6,615 nucleotides of DNA from Candidatus Bathyarchaeota archaeon (GTDB lineage: Archaea; Thermoproteota; Bathyarchaeia; TCS64): contig WJJC01000099.1 of assembly GCA_014729945.1 (NCBI GenBank), forward strand, positions 1 to 6,615. Reading direction: 5' to 3'. A model generated the notes under the pieces. The model saw nothing but the letters and a program-made list of their open reading frames with translations. It made no database searches and had not been told where the DNA came from. Shown piece by piece: positions 1 to 6,244 of the stretch; position 1 is the first letter of the stretch, and each line of letters opens with the position of its first letter. The position numbers were made by a program, and so were the translations under genes.

Positions 1-1
1 A

Positions 2-1510
2 ATCACGGTCCGTGCCGTAAACTCAAAGACAACCCAACTTGTCTGTGACACAAGTCTAGACCCTATGTATATTTCAAGATACGCAGAGGCTAGAAGCAAG
101 ATTCATAGATCAGAACTGGATGTTCCGGTAATCGTTTATGATGAAGTAGTTGCGGTGATTAACCTTGAACATGAACGTGAGAACGCGTTTAACATGGCTG
201 ATGTTCAACTACTCAGAATATTAGCCCAGCACGTCGCCTCCGCGATTACTCGAATAAGGGCACAGAATAGTCGTATGGAGTATCTTAAGGGCTTGGAGAC
301 GTTACATGCCCACGCGTCCCTACTACAGTCAACTGATAACTTGACTCTCGTGGGGGAGATCTCCTTCGATATAATTGAGGATGTATTAGGGTTTAATGTG
401 GGAGACTTTAACATTATAGAGGATGATTGCGTTAAAGCAGTCTATGTACAGGGACTAAGTTTAGATGATTATAGAGATCTCCCCCTCACCGGCTCAGGGA
501 TAGTGGTTCGAGCCGCGAGGACAGGTTTAACCCAGTATGTGCCTGATACTAGACTTGATCCAGATTATGTGACCGTTACAGTTGATGGCGTCCAGACCAT
601 TTCTGAGCTGGCAGTACCTGTGAAGAACCGAGGAAGAGTTGTTGCTGTTATCAATCTTGAAAGTAAGGTACCTGATAATTTCTCGGAAATAGATCGCACT
701 CTAATGGAGATAATAGCATTACATGTTGCATCCGCAATTTCAAACATAGAACAACTGGATCATCTAGAGAAACGGGTTCGACAGCGAACTAAGGAGCTTG
801 CTGAGAGTAATCGGAAACTGAGAGAGTTAGATGTTCTAAAGTCTCGTTTCATCAATAGAGCTACTCATGAGATTAGAACTCCTCTTACCTCTATACAGGG
901 TTATACCGAGTTGGTTAAATCTGCTCTGGCTTCAGGGGATCTAGATTCCGTTAAGAATTACTTTGATGTTATTTTGAAGAATGTTCAGAGGCTTATTCGG
1001 TTGACGGATGACTTACTGGATCTTCAACGTCTTGAGATGAATAAATTCGATCTACATACCGAGCCAGTGAATATCAGAGACTTAATGGATGAGATCCTGA
1101 CAGAAGTTGAACCGATTCTATCCTCAAAAAATCAGACTTTATCATTTAATCTGAGTTATGAAGGTACAATACATGCAGATAGAGTCAAGCTATTTCAGGT
1201 ATTTTTTAATCTTTTAAGTAATGCGTCAAAGTTTTCGTCAAAAGGGTCATCGATCTTGGTTGAGTCAAGGCTTGATGATGATTATGTTGTTTTCAGCGTT
1301 GTTGATGATGGTAGAGGTGTTTCTCAGGAGGATGTTGATAAGTTATTTAAACCATTCCCAGGTATTGTGAGGGAAAGTGTGCCTGGGACTGGGTTAGGAC
1401 TCAGTATCTGTAAGGGTATCGTGGAAGCCCATGGTGGAAGAATATGGGTGAAATCCACTGGATTGGAGGAAGGGTCACAGTTTAGCTTCACAGTTCCTAT
1501 TGAGAGATAA
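2..1510 (+). CDS. GAF-domain sensor histidine kinase (5' end outside the window)
   Basis: Soluble sensor kinase of two-component phosphorelays. The frame is open from base 2 with no stop, and the codons before the ATG at 65 already encode GAF sequence (VRAV, then DTSLDP), so that ATG is internal and the true start lies upstream. Numbering from the ATG at 65: the end of a first GAF domain reaches about residue 65. A complete second GAF spans about 78-230, with DTRLDPDY and SELAVPV paralleling the first. A charged linker likely to be coiled coil covers 230-260. The HisKA box has phospho-acceptor His268 (THEIRTPL, codon 866-868). The HATPase_c domain has N-box Asn386, G1 DDGRG (414-418) and G2 GTGLGL (441-446). 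All catalytic boxes are intact. No membrane segment or receiver domain is visible in this part, so it probably senses a cytoplasmic signal; its partner is not in the window. The gene ends with tandem TAA codons. Confidence 0.93.
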   Translation: MTVRAVNSKTTQLVCDTSLDPMYISRYAEARSKIHRSELDVPVIVYDEVVAVINLEHERENAFNMADVQLLRILAQHVASAITRIRAQNSRMEYLKGLETLHAHASLLQSTDNLTLVGEISFDIIEDVLGFNVGDFNIIEDDCVKAVYVQGLSLDDYRDLPLTGSGIVVRAARTGLTQYVPDTRLDPDYVTVTVDGVQTISELAVPVKNRGRVVAVINLESKVPDNFSEIDRTLMEIIALHVASAISNIEQLDHLEKRVRQRTKELAESNRKLRELDVLKSRFINRATHEIRTPLTSIQGYTELVKSALASGDLDSVKNYFDVILKNVQRLIRLTDDLLDLQRLEMNKFDLHTEPVNIRDLMDEILTEVEPILSSKNQTLSFNLSYEGTIHADRVKLFQVFFNLLSNASKFSSKGSSILVESRLDDDYVVFSVVDDGRGVSQEDVDKLFKPFPGIVRESVPGTGLGLSICKGIVEAHGGRIWVKSTGLEEGSQFSFTVPIER

Positions 1511-1567
1511 TAACAATTAACGACTCGGAGAATAATCGAGTGTATTAAGTAATATCGTGACAGTACT

Positions 1568-1999
1568 TTGTGTGGTTCTCTGTTGAAGAAAAAAAGAGGT
1601 TCAGCCCATAGTGGAGAAAAATTTTCTCTTGGTAGCGGTGTTCCCTGCAGGGTTCATGACTGTGTAGCGTGTTGCATTGAAACAGAAATGCCCCTCACAG
1701 ATGAGGATATTACGAGGATTATTGAACACGGATATAGTTTCCCTGATTTTGCGGTTAAAAGAGGAGATGAGTTGCATCTAAGAAATCGTAGTGGCAAATG
1801 TTTTTTCCTAGAGGCTACAGGATGCGGGATTTACTCATTTAGACCTGAGGGGTGTCGATTGTATCCATTGGTGTATAATGAGCGCCTAGAGGAGGAAGTC
1901 ATTGATGACTTTTGTCCTTTTGGTGACTGGTTTGAGGTCTGCGCTTCTGATGTGAAGCGTTTACGTGACCTAGTCAATAAGCTCTCCGAGAACTCCTGA
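1568..1999 (+). CDS. YkgJ-family cysteine-cluster (CxxCxxCC-type) protein
   Basis: Small protein of 143 residues matching the YkgJ / putative zinc- or iron-binding cysteine-cluster family. Seen: an N-terminal cluster C27-x4-C32-x2-C35-C36, then the family block GKCFFL (C78), TGCGIY (C86) and RPEGCRLYP (C96), followed by C116 and C125. The family is presumed to bind a metal or Fe-S cluster, but its biochemical role is not established. The start is TTG at 1568: the upstream frame is closed by TAA at 1550-1552 and no ATG or GTG lies before the conserved cysteines. A weak GTGA at 1557-1560 sits 7 bases upstream. The 57-base gap after the histidine kinase allows co-transcription. A second in-frame TTG at 1583 is an alternative start. 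The gene ends TGA-TAG. Confidence 0.85.
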   Translation: MCGSLLKKKRGSAHSGEKFSLGSGVPCRVHDCVACCIETEMPLTDEDITRIIEHGYSFPDFAVKRGDELHLRNRSGKCFFLEATGCGIYSFRPEGCRLYPLVYNERLEEEVIDDFCPFGDWFEVCASDVKRLRDLVNKLSENS

Positions 2000-2134
2000 T
2001 AGTTTAGGGATATTTGAGAAAAATGTGGATAGTTCTCGGTAGGTGTGACGAAATAAATGTTTTAAATTAGTGATATTTCAGCTTGGTGTGATGCTCGCTA
2101 TACGCTAGCGTTATGTTTAATGGTTAGTTAAGTA

Positions 2135-2158
2135 TTATCTACCATAAATATTAGATAA
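2135..2158. promoter_or_regulatory. Inverted repeat flanking a TATA-like box
   Basis: TTATCTA at 2135-2141 and TAGATAA at 2152-2158 form a perfect 7-base inverted repeat with a 10-base spacer. The spacer contains ATAAATAT (2144-2151), a good archaeal TATA-box candidate. Its expected start site, about 25 bases downstream, falls just before the small ORF at 2188. This arrangement would suit a repressor operator over a core promoter. That role is inferred; short AT-rich palindromes also arise by chance. Confidence 0.35.
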
Positions 2159-2187
2159 GATTGAATAACACAGAATAAAAGGACCCA

Positions 2188-2373
2188 TTGTTTACGCTGC
2201 GGTGCACAGATCGAGTTGATCAGAAAATATACAAGGGAAAAGATCTTTTTAGCGATACCTTACTAAAAAAGATGAGTTACATTCCGATGTCCTCTATACA
2301 TATGTCCACTTGCTCTGAAAAATGTGACATGATGAAGGGTTTTCAAGAAGAAGCAGATAAGGACAACAAATAG
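2188..2373 (+). CDS. Doubtful small Cys-containing ORF
   Basis: A 61-codon frame starting at TTG with an AAAAGGA stretch 4 bases upstream, preceded by a TATA-like box at 2144-2151 and ending in TAG. The product is unfamiliar; it has Cys residues near the start (LRC) and a CSEKC motif near the C-terminus. A different frame over the same start region (2165-2263) reads HCLRCGAQIE, which resembles half of a zinc ribbon, but that frame has no ATG, GTG or TTG start before the cysteines and stops at TAA. The stretch could be a real short gene, a frameshifted remnant of a zinc-ribbon protein, or non-coding. Between this ORF and the convergent gene ending at 2459 only T-rich stretches near 2389-2398 and 2440-2445 stand out; they could serve as archaeal terminators. 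Confidence 0.28.
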   Translation: MFTLRCTDRVDQKIYKGKDLFSDTLLKKMSYIPMSSIHMSTCSEKCDMMKGFQEEADKDNK

Positions 2374-2458
2374 ATATTGGATCCAGTACTTTTCTTGTTA
2401 TTAATACACAGCTAAACAGAGTCGAAATCAGTCACGTGTGTTTTTCATATATAATGGA

Positions 2459-4342
2459 TTAAAGTTTCTGTGATAATATTAACTCGTCTAATGTAGTCAC
2501 GTTCTTCTCCGTCTGGATGCTAGATCTATGTTCTGATGGTATCGACTCCAGTGCAAAGTTTTTCAATGTCTCAGTCATCCACACCACTCTTTTATATCCT
2601 CCATCAGCCTGAAGAAACTTGTGTGAGCGTAGATACTGCGTAGCAATAGTGGCTGCTCCATCAGGATATTGTCTACCTGCCACAAGGTTAGCTAACCGAG
2701 ACCAAGTCATATCCCCCGGCGCTATACCCTTGTAGCCTCTATCTACTATGGCTATTCCATCAACTTCTGGAATATAATAAGCAACATTCTGGAAACAACT
2801 ACAGGCTGTATGAGGATATTCGAAAATACTGTGAAGATAAATCCTATCCACTATACCATTCGTCCTGGTATCTGTAGATTCATTTACTCCTTTATACTCG
2901 CCCTTAACGGGGTCAACGCATTCACCTTTTTCTATAAGGGTACATGGATTGTATGTGTCACCGGGAGAAAGAATGGCATAAGCCTTCAACATGTACCATG
3001 GTTTACTACATTGGGCGGGTCTATCCGGAGTAACAGTACAAGCGTGTCCTAATGAAAAGCTTCTGCATCGGGTACATCCATAAAAAGTATCTATATTATC
3101 CTCAGAAGCAGATTCAATTAGTTTTTTCCTCTTATCTCTATAAGCGTCTACCTCTGGACGGAGCCTTTTCTCAGTCTCCTTATCAAGGAAAAAGGATACT
3201 TCAACAGGACCGATCTCTGAGAACTCGTTTCGTAGCTCGGTTATTATCATTTTCCCTATATGATTCAGTGTTACACCTGATTCTTGTGCCTCCTTTGTCA
3301 TCAGGAGCATAACTCCACCCCCGACTCGGCTCTGAATCTTTACACCTTTCGCATATTTAGAGACCCTCTTGATAATAACTTCCACCCAGAGGGTTATCGT
3401 GGGATCTGTCATTGGGTTACCTAGCTCTACTAGGAGACTGAATCCTGAAGCTGTGCTTATTTGACCCTTTACATGAACTTCTTCATGAAGTATGTTACCG
3501 GGTCTACATACCATGAAGCTATTTTCTGATCCTTCTAAACTGACGGTGATTTCACCTTCGTTTAATGTCTCTCTCCGGTAAATTGGTCCGGAGAGGACAG
3601 GTAAATCCGGAGAAGCATGGGTAACGAGTCTAGCCCTAATATTAGGGAGTTTCCAAGCTATATTCATCATCTCGTTTAATGATTTAACACAATAAATGTG
3701 GCCCACTAGCCCCAAGTCTCCCACACAGGAAATAACAGATACACCTAACCCCAGTAGCCCTTGTGTGTATCTTATGCTTTCATCGCTAGGTTCGCCGAAT
3801 AATAGGATTACACCGGGAGCGTATTCCTCTATAGAGTGAGATACCTCATGTGGGTCTCCGCCTAAGTCTCTAGCATATATCAGAGCATACCTAACTAGTA
3901 GTTGAGCAAAGTATATGGCACCAGACTCTCTAGGCCCTAAGTCAATGAACGGGACACCCGCCTGTCTAAGTATTGATGCTGTTTCTCCGTAAGCAAATGG
4001 TTTGAGTTTCCTAGAGTTCAGTCTTGATGTAATCTCCTCTACCTGGGAGGCATCTAAATTCATTAAGAGGGCCCACCCATTTGATCCCTCGTTTAATCCT
4101 ACACAGAGGCTTCTAAATGAGTCATCTGTTATGAAGTAGTTATCGCGATCCGGCTGCTTTGCCTCCTCAAGTTCAGTCATCCATAGCTCGTCAATGTGTT
4201 GTGTATTTTTGGAGGTACACCTGTCTTCTTCTCTTACTTCACTTGAGCTATTTACTCCTTTTACAGCATATAGGATTGGATATTTGAATTCTGTTCCCTT
4301 GAATCCTGTTGAGTTATCATTTTGCTTATTGTTATCATACAT
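2459..4342 (-). CDS. Divergent acetyl-CoA synthase (CdhC/AcsB) homologue
   Basis: A 627-residue homologue of the acetyl-CoA synthase subunit of CO dehydrogenase/acetyl-CoA synthase, which assembles acetyl-CoA from CO, a corrinoid-bound methyl group and CoA. Seen: the A-cluster ligand set C423-x2-C426-x8-C435-x9-C445 (in DTFYGCTRC) plus C514 and C516, the same spacing as Moorella AcsB C506/509/518/528 and 595/597. Phe429 (CRSF) and the family blocks KGECVDPVKG and ADGGYKRVVWM are also kept. Odd points: the Ni site is Cys-Ser-Cys instead of Cys-Gly-Cys; the GQRDxVWIR block of true synthases is replaced near 336-348; the TPCGMKFSTLAG block is degraded to APGDMTWSRLAN. Residues about 70-245 resemble the CODH-facing domain of bacterial AcsB, which short archaeal CdhC lacks. 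The tail after 597 is poorly conserved. The ATG at 4342 is the first in frame after a TAG. No other CODH/ACS gene is present, so activity is uncertain; it may be a paralogue with a changed role. Confidence 0.9.
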   Translation of the reverse strand: MYDNNKQNDNSTGFKGTEFKYPILYAVKGVNSSSEVREEDRCTSKNTQHIDELWMTELEEAKQPDRDNYFITDDSFRSLCVGLNEGSNGWALLMNLDASQVEEITSRLNSRKLKPFAYGETASILRQAGVPFIDLGPRESGAIYFAQLLVRYALIYARDLGGDPHEVSHSIEEYAPGVILLFGEPSDESIRYTQGLLGLGVSVISCVGDLGLVGHIYCVKSLNEMMNIAWKLPNIRARLVTHASPDLPVLSGPIYRRETLNEGEITVSLEGSENSFMVCRPGNILHEEVHVKGQISTASGFSLLVELGNPMTDPTITLWVEVIIKRVSKYAKGVKIQSRVGGGVMLLMTKEAQESGVTLNHIGKMIITELRNEFSEIGPVEVSFFLDKETEKRLRPEVDAYRDKRKKLIESASEDNIDTFYGCTRCRSFSLGHACTVTPDRPAQCSKPWYMLKAYAILSPGDTYNPCTLIEKGECVDPVKGEYKGVNESTDTRTNGIVDRIYLHSIFEYPHTACSCFQNVAYYIPEVDGIAIVDRGYKGIAPGDMTWSRLANLVAGRQYPDGAATIATQYLRSHKFLQADGGYKRVVWMTETLKNFALESIPSEHRSSIQTEKNVTTLDELILSQKL

Positions 4343-4410
4343 CTCTCTGTACGCCTTCTCATGGGGTTCTGATCGCCTAGGTTCTTTACTATTCTAAGAT
4401 TCAATGGAAT

Positions 4411-4432
4411 CACTGGGTATCATGATCCAGTG
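4411..4432. repeat. Inverted repeat in the leader of the acetyl-CoA synthase-like gene
   Basis: CACTGG (4411-4416) and CCAGTG (4427-4432) are perfect inverted arms around a 10-base spacer that itself contains the palindrome ATCATGAT (4419-4426). It lies between the putative promoter element at 4489-4514 and the start codon at 4342, so it would be in the 5' leader RNA of that gene if transcription starts near 4480. It could be an RNA hairpin or a protein-binding site. The 251-base gap from 4343 to 4593 otherwise holds no convincing gene. Confidence 0.35.
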
Positions 4433-4488
4433 GTTGATGTTGAACCAAGCGATGTTTAGGGAAAACAGAGTAGGGAACTCTATTATAG

Positions 4489-4514
4489 TTTAGGGTAAGA
4501 GAAATATACCTTGA
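4489..4514 (-). promoter_or_regulatory. Putative promoter element, copy A (upstream of the acetyl-CoA synthase-like gene)
   Basis: This stretch matches 6219-6242 in 23 of 24 aligned bases with two single-base gaps. On the minus strand it contains GTATATTT (4509-4502), a TATA-like box. Transcription toward the gene starting at 4342 would then begin near 4480 and leave a leader of roughly 140 bases. The promoter role is inferred from the TATA-like core and from its placement upstream of two same-strand genes. Confidence 0.45.
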
Positions 4515-4593
4515 GTTTCTTGCCACAGTTACATTTGGAAAACATATTGAGAGAAATACGAGGAAATAACGAGTGAATTCTCGGAAAGATTTT

Positions 4594-5265
4594 TCAGTCT
4601 TCTTCATGGTGTTTGTTTCTTCTTACAATTTCTCCGAGCCTATGTCCAATAATCTCTGCCCTTCTATAGGCATCGGGGTCAATGATTGGTAGATGATAGT
4701 CCTTTATTTCATCGAGATATCCGTGTTTAGCAACAACAGAACCTGCGGCGCATGTGTGCCCATAACCACATTGGTAGCATTGTGATATGCCACTAAGTTT
4801 CAGGACACCTACGGGTTCTGCCATATAGTTGCTGCGGAAGATTTTTCGAATATACTTCTCAGCTGGATTATTTTCCTGTGATCCTGTAGCCACTATGACA
4901 TTAAGTTTACCAGCTAGTGGGAATTTTTCTCTGTGTCTTAGGCTGAAAGTGCGTTCAAGAAATGCGTGACCAAGAGCGTTGATTTTGCCATAATAATTAG
5001 GCGCGCCGAATACCAGAGCATCTGCCTGAAGTAGCTTGTCTCGGATATTGCCCCAATCATCATCCATTACACAGATATTATCCTTGGCACATCCAAGGCA
5101 TGCTTGACATCCTTTTATAGTCTTGCCACCTAGACTGATAAACTCATAGGGTTCACCTGTCTTCTCAAGGATATATTTGACCATCTCCTCGTTTACCCCT
5201 TTTATGAGCTTACCGCCCTCATCTCTATGGGTTTGTCTTCCACTGGCGCTGATTCCTAGGATCAT
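4594..5265 (-). CDS. Iron-sulfur flavoprotein (Isf-like, NADPH-dependent FMN reductase family)
   Basis: Flavodoxin-fold protein of 223 residues. Seen: an N-terminal FMN-phosphate loop ILGISASGR (2-10), a compact cluster motif C53-x2-C56-x2-C59-x5-C65, and the fold block VFGAPNYYGKINA (85-97). The cysteine spacing is that of archaeal Isf proteins, which bind one [4Fe-4S] cluster plus FMN. In Methanosarcina thermophila, Isf takes electrons from ferredoxin reduced by the CODH/ACS complex. An additional C163-x2-C166-x5-C172 group near the C-terminus could hold another metal site. The start is well supported: GGTG at 5275-5272 is a Shine-Dalgarno match 6 bases before the ATG, which directly follows the TAG ending the upstream frame. 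Translation is probably coupled to the DsrE-like gene. Stop codon TGA. A redox job alongside the neighbouring acetyl-CoA synthase homologue is inferred from context. Confidence 0.9.
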   Translation of the reverse strand: MILGISASGRQTHRDEGGKLIKGVNEEMVKYILEKTGEPYEFISLGGKTIKGCQACLGCAKDNICVMDDDWGNIRDKLLQADALVFGAPNYYGKINALGHAFLERTFSLRHREKFPLAGKLNVIVATGSQENNPAEKYIRKIFRSNYMAEPVGVLKLSGISQCYQCGYGHTCAAGSVVAKHGYLDEIKDYHLPIIDPDAYRRAEIIGHRLGEIVRRNKHHEED

Positions 5266-5598
5266 CTACCACACCATAGGCGTATAGCCTTGTTTGATAA
5301 AGTCGCTGATGATACTTCCCACGTATTCTACCTTAATTCCCATCTAATCCATTTTTTCACTAATACCTTCTATATCGCTTATTGCTTTACAGGCATAGGT
5401 TTCAGATTTGGCTGCTAGTTCTATTGCAGCGTTAGCTATTTCTTCGTCAGTGGTCATTAATTGCTCGATTGGGCCAAAGTAGATTACTTTAACGTCTTCT
5501 AGCCACTCATTTCGGATGGTGGCTCCTGCATACATTAAGGCGGTTAAAGCCTTAGGCTTATTTTCGGTGGCGATTATTACGAGTAGTTTGTCACTCAT
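5266..5598 (-). CDS. DsrE-like protein interrupted by an in-frame TAG codon
   Basis: DsrE/DsrF-like small protein; the family includes sulfur-relay proteins with a functional Cys and many archaeal members of unknown role. The first 84 codons (5598-5347) give the N-terminal strand LLVIIATENKPKA, VKVIYFGP (36-43) and the conserved ACKA with Cys70. A TAG follows as codon 85 (5346-5344). The same frame then runs 25 more codons, encoding GIKVEYVG and ending GYTPMVW, which is how family members usually end, before a second TAG at 5268-5266. The complete protein would be 110 residues, a normal family length, so the first TAG interrupts a gene rather than ending it. Either this is a nonsense-mutated gene making an 84-residue product, or TAG is decoded (pyrrolysine or readthrough). 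The start is supported by GAGGT at 5609-5605, 6 bases before the ATG and overlapping the stop of the upstream gene. Confidence 0.8.
5344..5346 (-). other. In-frame TAG codon inside the DsrE-like gene
   Basis: TAG falls between ISEKMD and MGIKVEYVG, where family members carry an ordinary residue in the stretch before the last beta strand. Its in-frame position and the intact sequence on both sides are seen directly. Whether it stops translation, is read as pyrrolysine, or is a sequencing error cannot be decided from this window. Confidence 0.75.
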
Positions 5599-5608
5599 TG
5601 AATTACCT

Positions 5609-6178
5609 CTATAGCTGGCTTGGTTTTGCCACGATTTCTTTTACTACCATATTGAAGAAGTTGTGGCTGGGGGCGGCACGAAGTATAACCGCTGTGTCCG
5701 CTCCTCGACCAGAGCCCGCGACCACAAGGACGTTCTTATCTACGGGTATCGCCCCTGCATCTGCTGCCATAGCAGCTATCTCAAACACAACTTTCATTCC
5801 CTGTCCGAACATACGCAGTGTCTGAGCGATTATACCTGCCGGGTACATGGTATCGAATTTTGCCTGAATCGCTCTGTCGATTCCGCTGAAGGTGTGAGCT
5901 GCTATAACAATGGCTCCACCTTTTTCTCGTATTTCGTTAGCAGCTTCCTGTGAGAGTTCTTGTTTACCTGGTTCTCTGAACCCTGTTACGTGGGGGACAA
6001 CGACAACGTTGTAATCTTTGAAATAATTTACTGCATGTTTTCCAGTATCGCCCCTTGTGCTAGCAACTACAAGGTCTTTGATCCCTAATTCGTCGGCTCT
6101 TTCTTTTGCGATTTTTAGGGTCTCCTCTCTGTTGGCTTCACCTGTTTGAGTGAAGTATAGTATGTTTTTTCTAGGCAT
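5609..6178 (-). CDS. Stand-alone pyruvate kinase C-terminal (PK_C, alpha/beta) domain protein
   Basis: A 189-residue protein matching the free-standing PK_C domain proteins of archaea. It lacks the catalytic barrel of pyruvate kinase, so it is not expected to be a pyruvate kinase; its role is unknown. Seen from the ATG at 6178: ILYFTQTGEANREET (6-20), DLVVASTRGDTG (35-46), VVVVPHVTGF (58-67), then TLRMFGQGMKV (120-130) and the glycine-rich AGSGRGADTAVILRA (154-168), likely a phosphate- or nucleotide-binding loop in the domain's allosteric fold. The ATG is preferred over the in-frame TTG at 6187 because the family begins close to it; no clear Shine-Dalgarno precedes either, and a short leader from the element at 6219-6242 is likely. 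It ends TAG-AGG-TAA, with the TAG overlapping the ribosome site of the DsrE-like gene. First gene of the three-gene operon. Confidence 0.88.
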   Translation of the reverse strand: MPRKNILYFTQTGEANREETLKIAKERADELGIKDLVVASTRGDTGKHAVNYFKDYNVVVVPHVTGFREPGKQELSQEAANEIREKGGAIVIAAHTFSGIDRAIQAKFDTMYPAGIIAQTLRMFGQGMKVVFEIAAMAADAGAIPVDKNVLVVAGSGRGADTAVILRAAPSHNFFNMVVKEIVAKPSQL

Positions 6179-6208
6179 AATTATCAAAATACTATCAAGG
6201 AGGGAAGG

Positions 6209-6216
6209 TTAATATA
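6209..6216 (+). promoter_or_regulatory. TATA-like box for the rightward gene at 6245
   Basis: TTAATATA lies about 30 bases before the GTG at 6245, the right distance for an archaeal TATA box and a start site near 6240. No Shine-Dalgarno fits between, so the message would be leaderless or nearly so. It overlaps the region of the leftward promoter, so the two divergent promoters share this 57-base gap. Inferred from sequence only. Confidence 0.35.
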
Positions 6217-6218
6217 GA

Positions 6219-6242
6219 TTTAGGTAAGAAAAATATACTTGA
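6219..6242 (-). promoter_or_regulatory. Putative promoter element, copy B (upstream of the PK_C operon)
   Basis: Near-identical partner of the element at 4489-4514: begins TTTAGG, shares AAATATAC and ends TTGA on the plus strand. On the minus strand it offers GTATATTT (6238-6231) as TATA box for the operon starting at 6178, predicting transcription from about 6207 and a leader of about 30 bases. The extent of the match beyond the TATA core suggests a shared regulator site. Confidence 0.5.
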
Positions 6243-6244
6243 TT

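Noticed and set aside
65..67. ATG at 65 as the start of the histidine kinase
   Set aside because: The frame is open to the window edge and upstream codons encode GAF-domain sequence, so this Met is internal.
1523..1541. Small hairpin ACTCG / CGAGT after the histidine kinase gene as a terminator
   Set aside because: The stem is only 5 bases with a 9-base loop and no following T run; the next gene is close and probably co-transcribed.
2096..2110. CGCTA repeated and inverted, with palindrome CGCTAGCG
   Set aside because: Very short; no second copy found in the window and no link to a start site.
2810..3312. Plus-strand frames of 80 and 86 codons opposite the acetyl-CoA synthase-like gene
   Set aside because: They lie fully antisense to a well-supported gene and their translations look random.
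4410..4607. 65-codon minus-strand frame overlapping the end of the Isf-like gene
   Set aside because: Its translation has no family-like pattern, it overlaps the upstream gene by 14 bases, and it covers the repeated promoter-like element and the inverted repeat, so it is more likely leader DNA.
5609..5611. TAG ending the PK_C gene as another decoded amber codon
   Set aside because: Readthrough would add only two residues before TAA, and the protein already ends at a family-typical point, so it gives no evidence either way.
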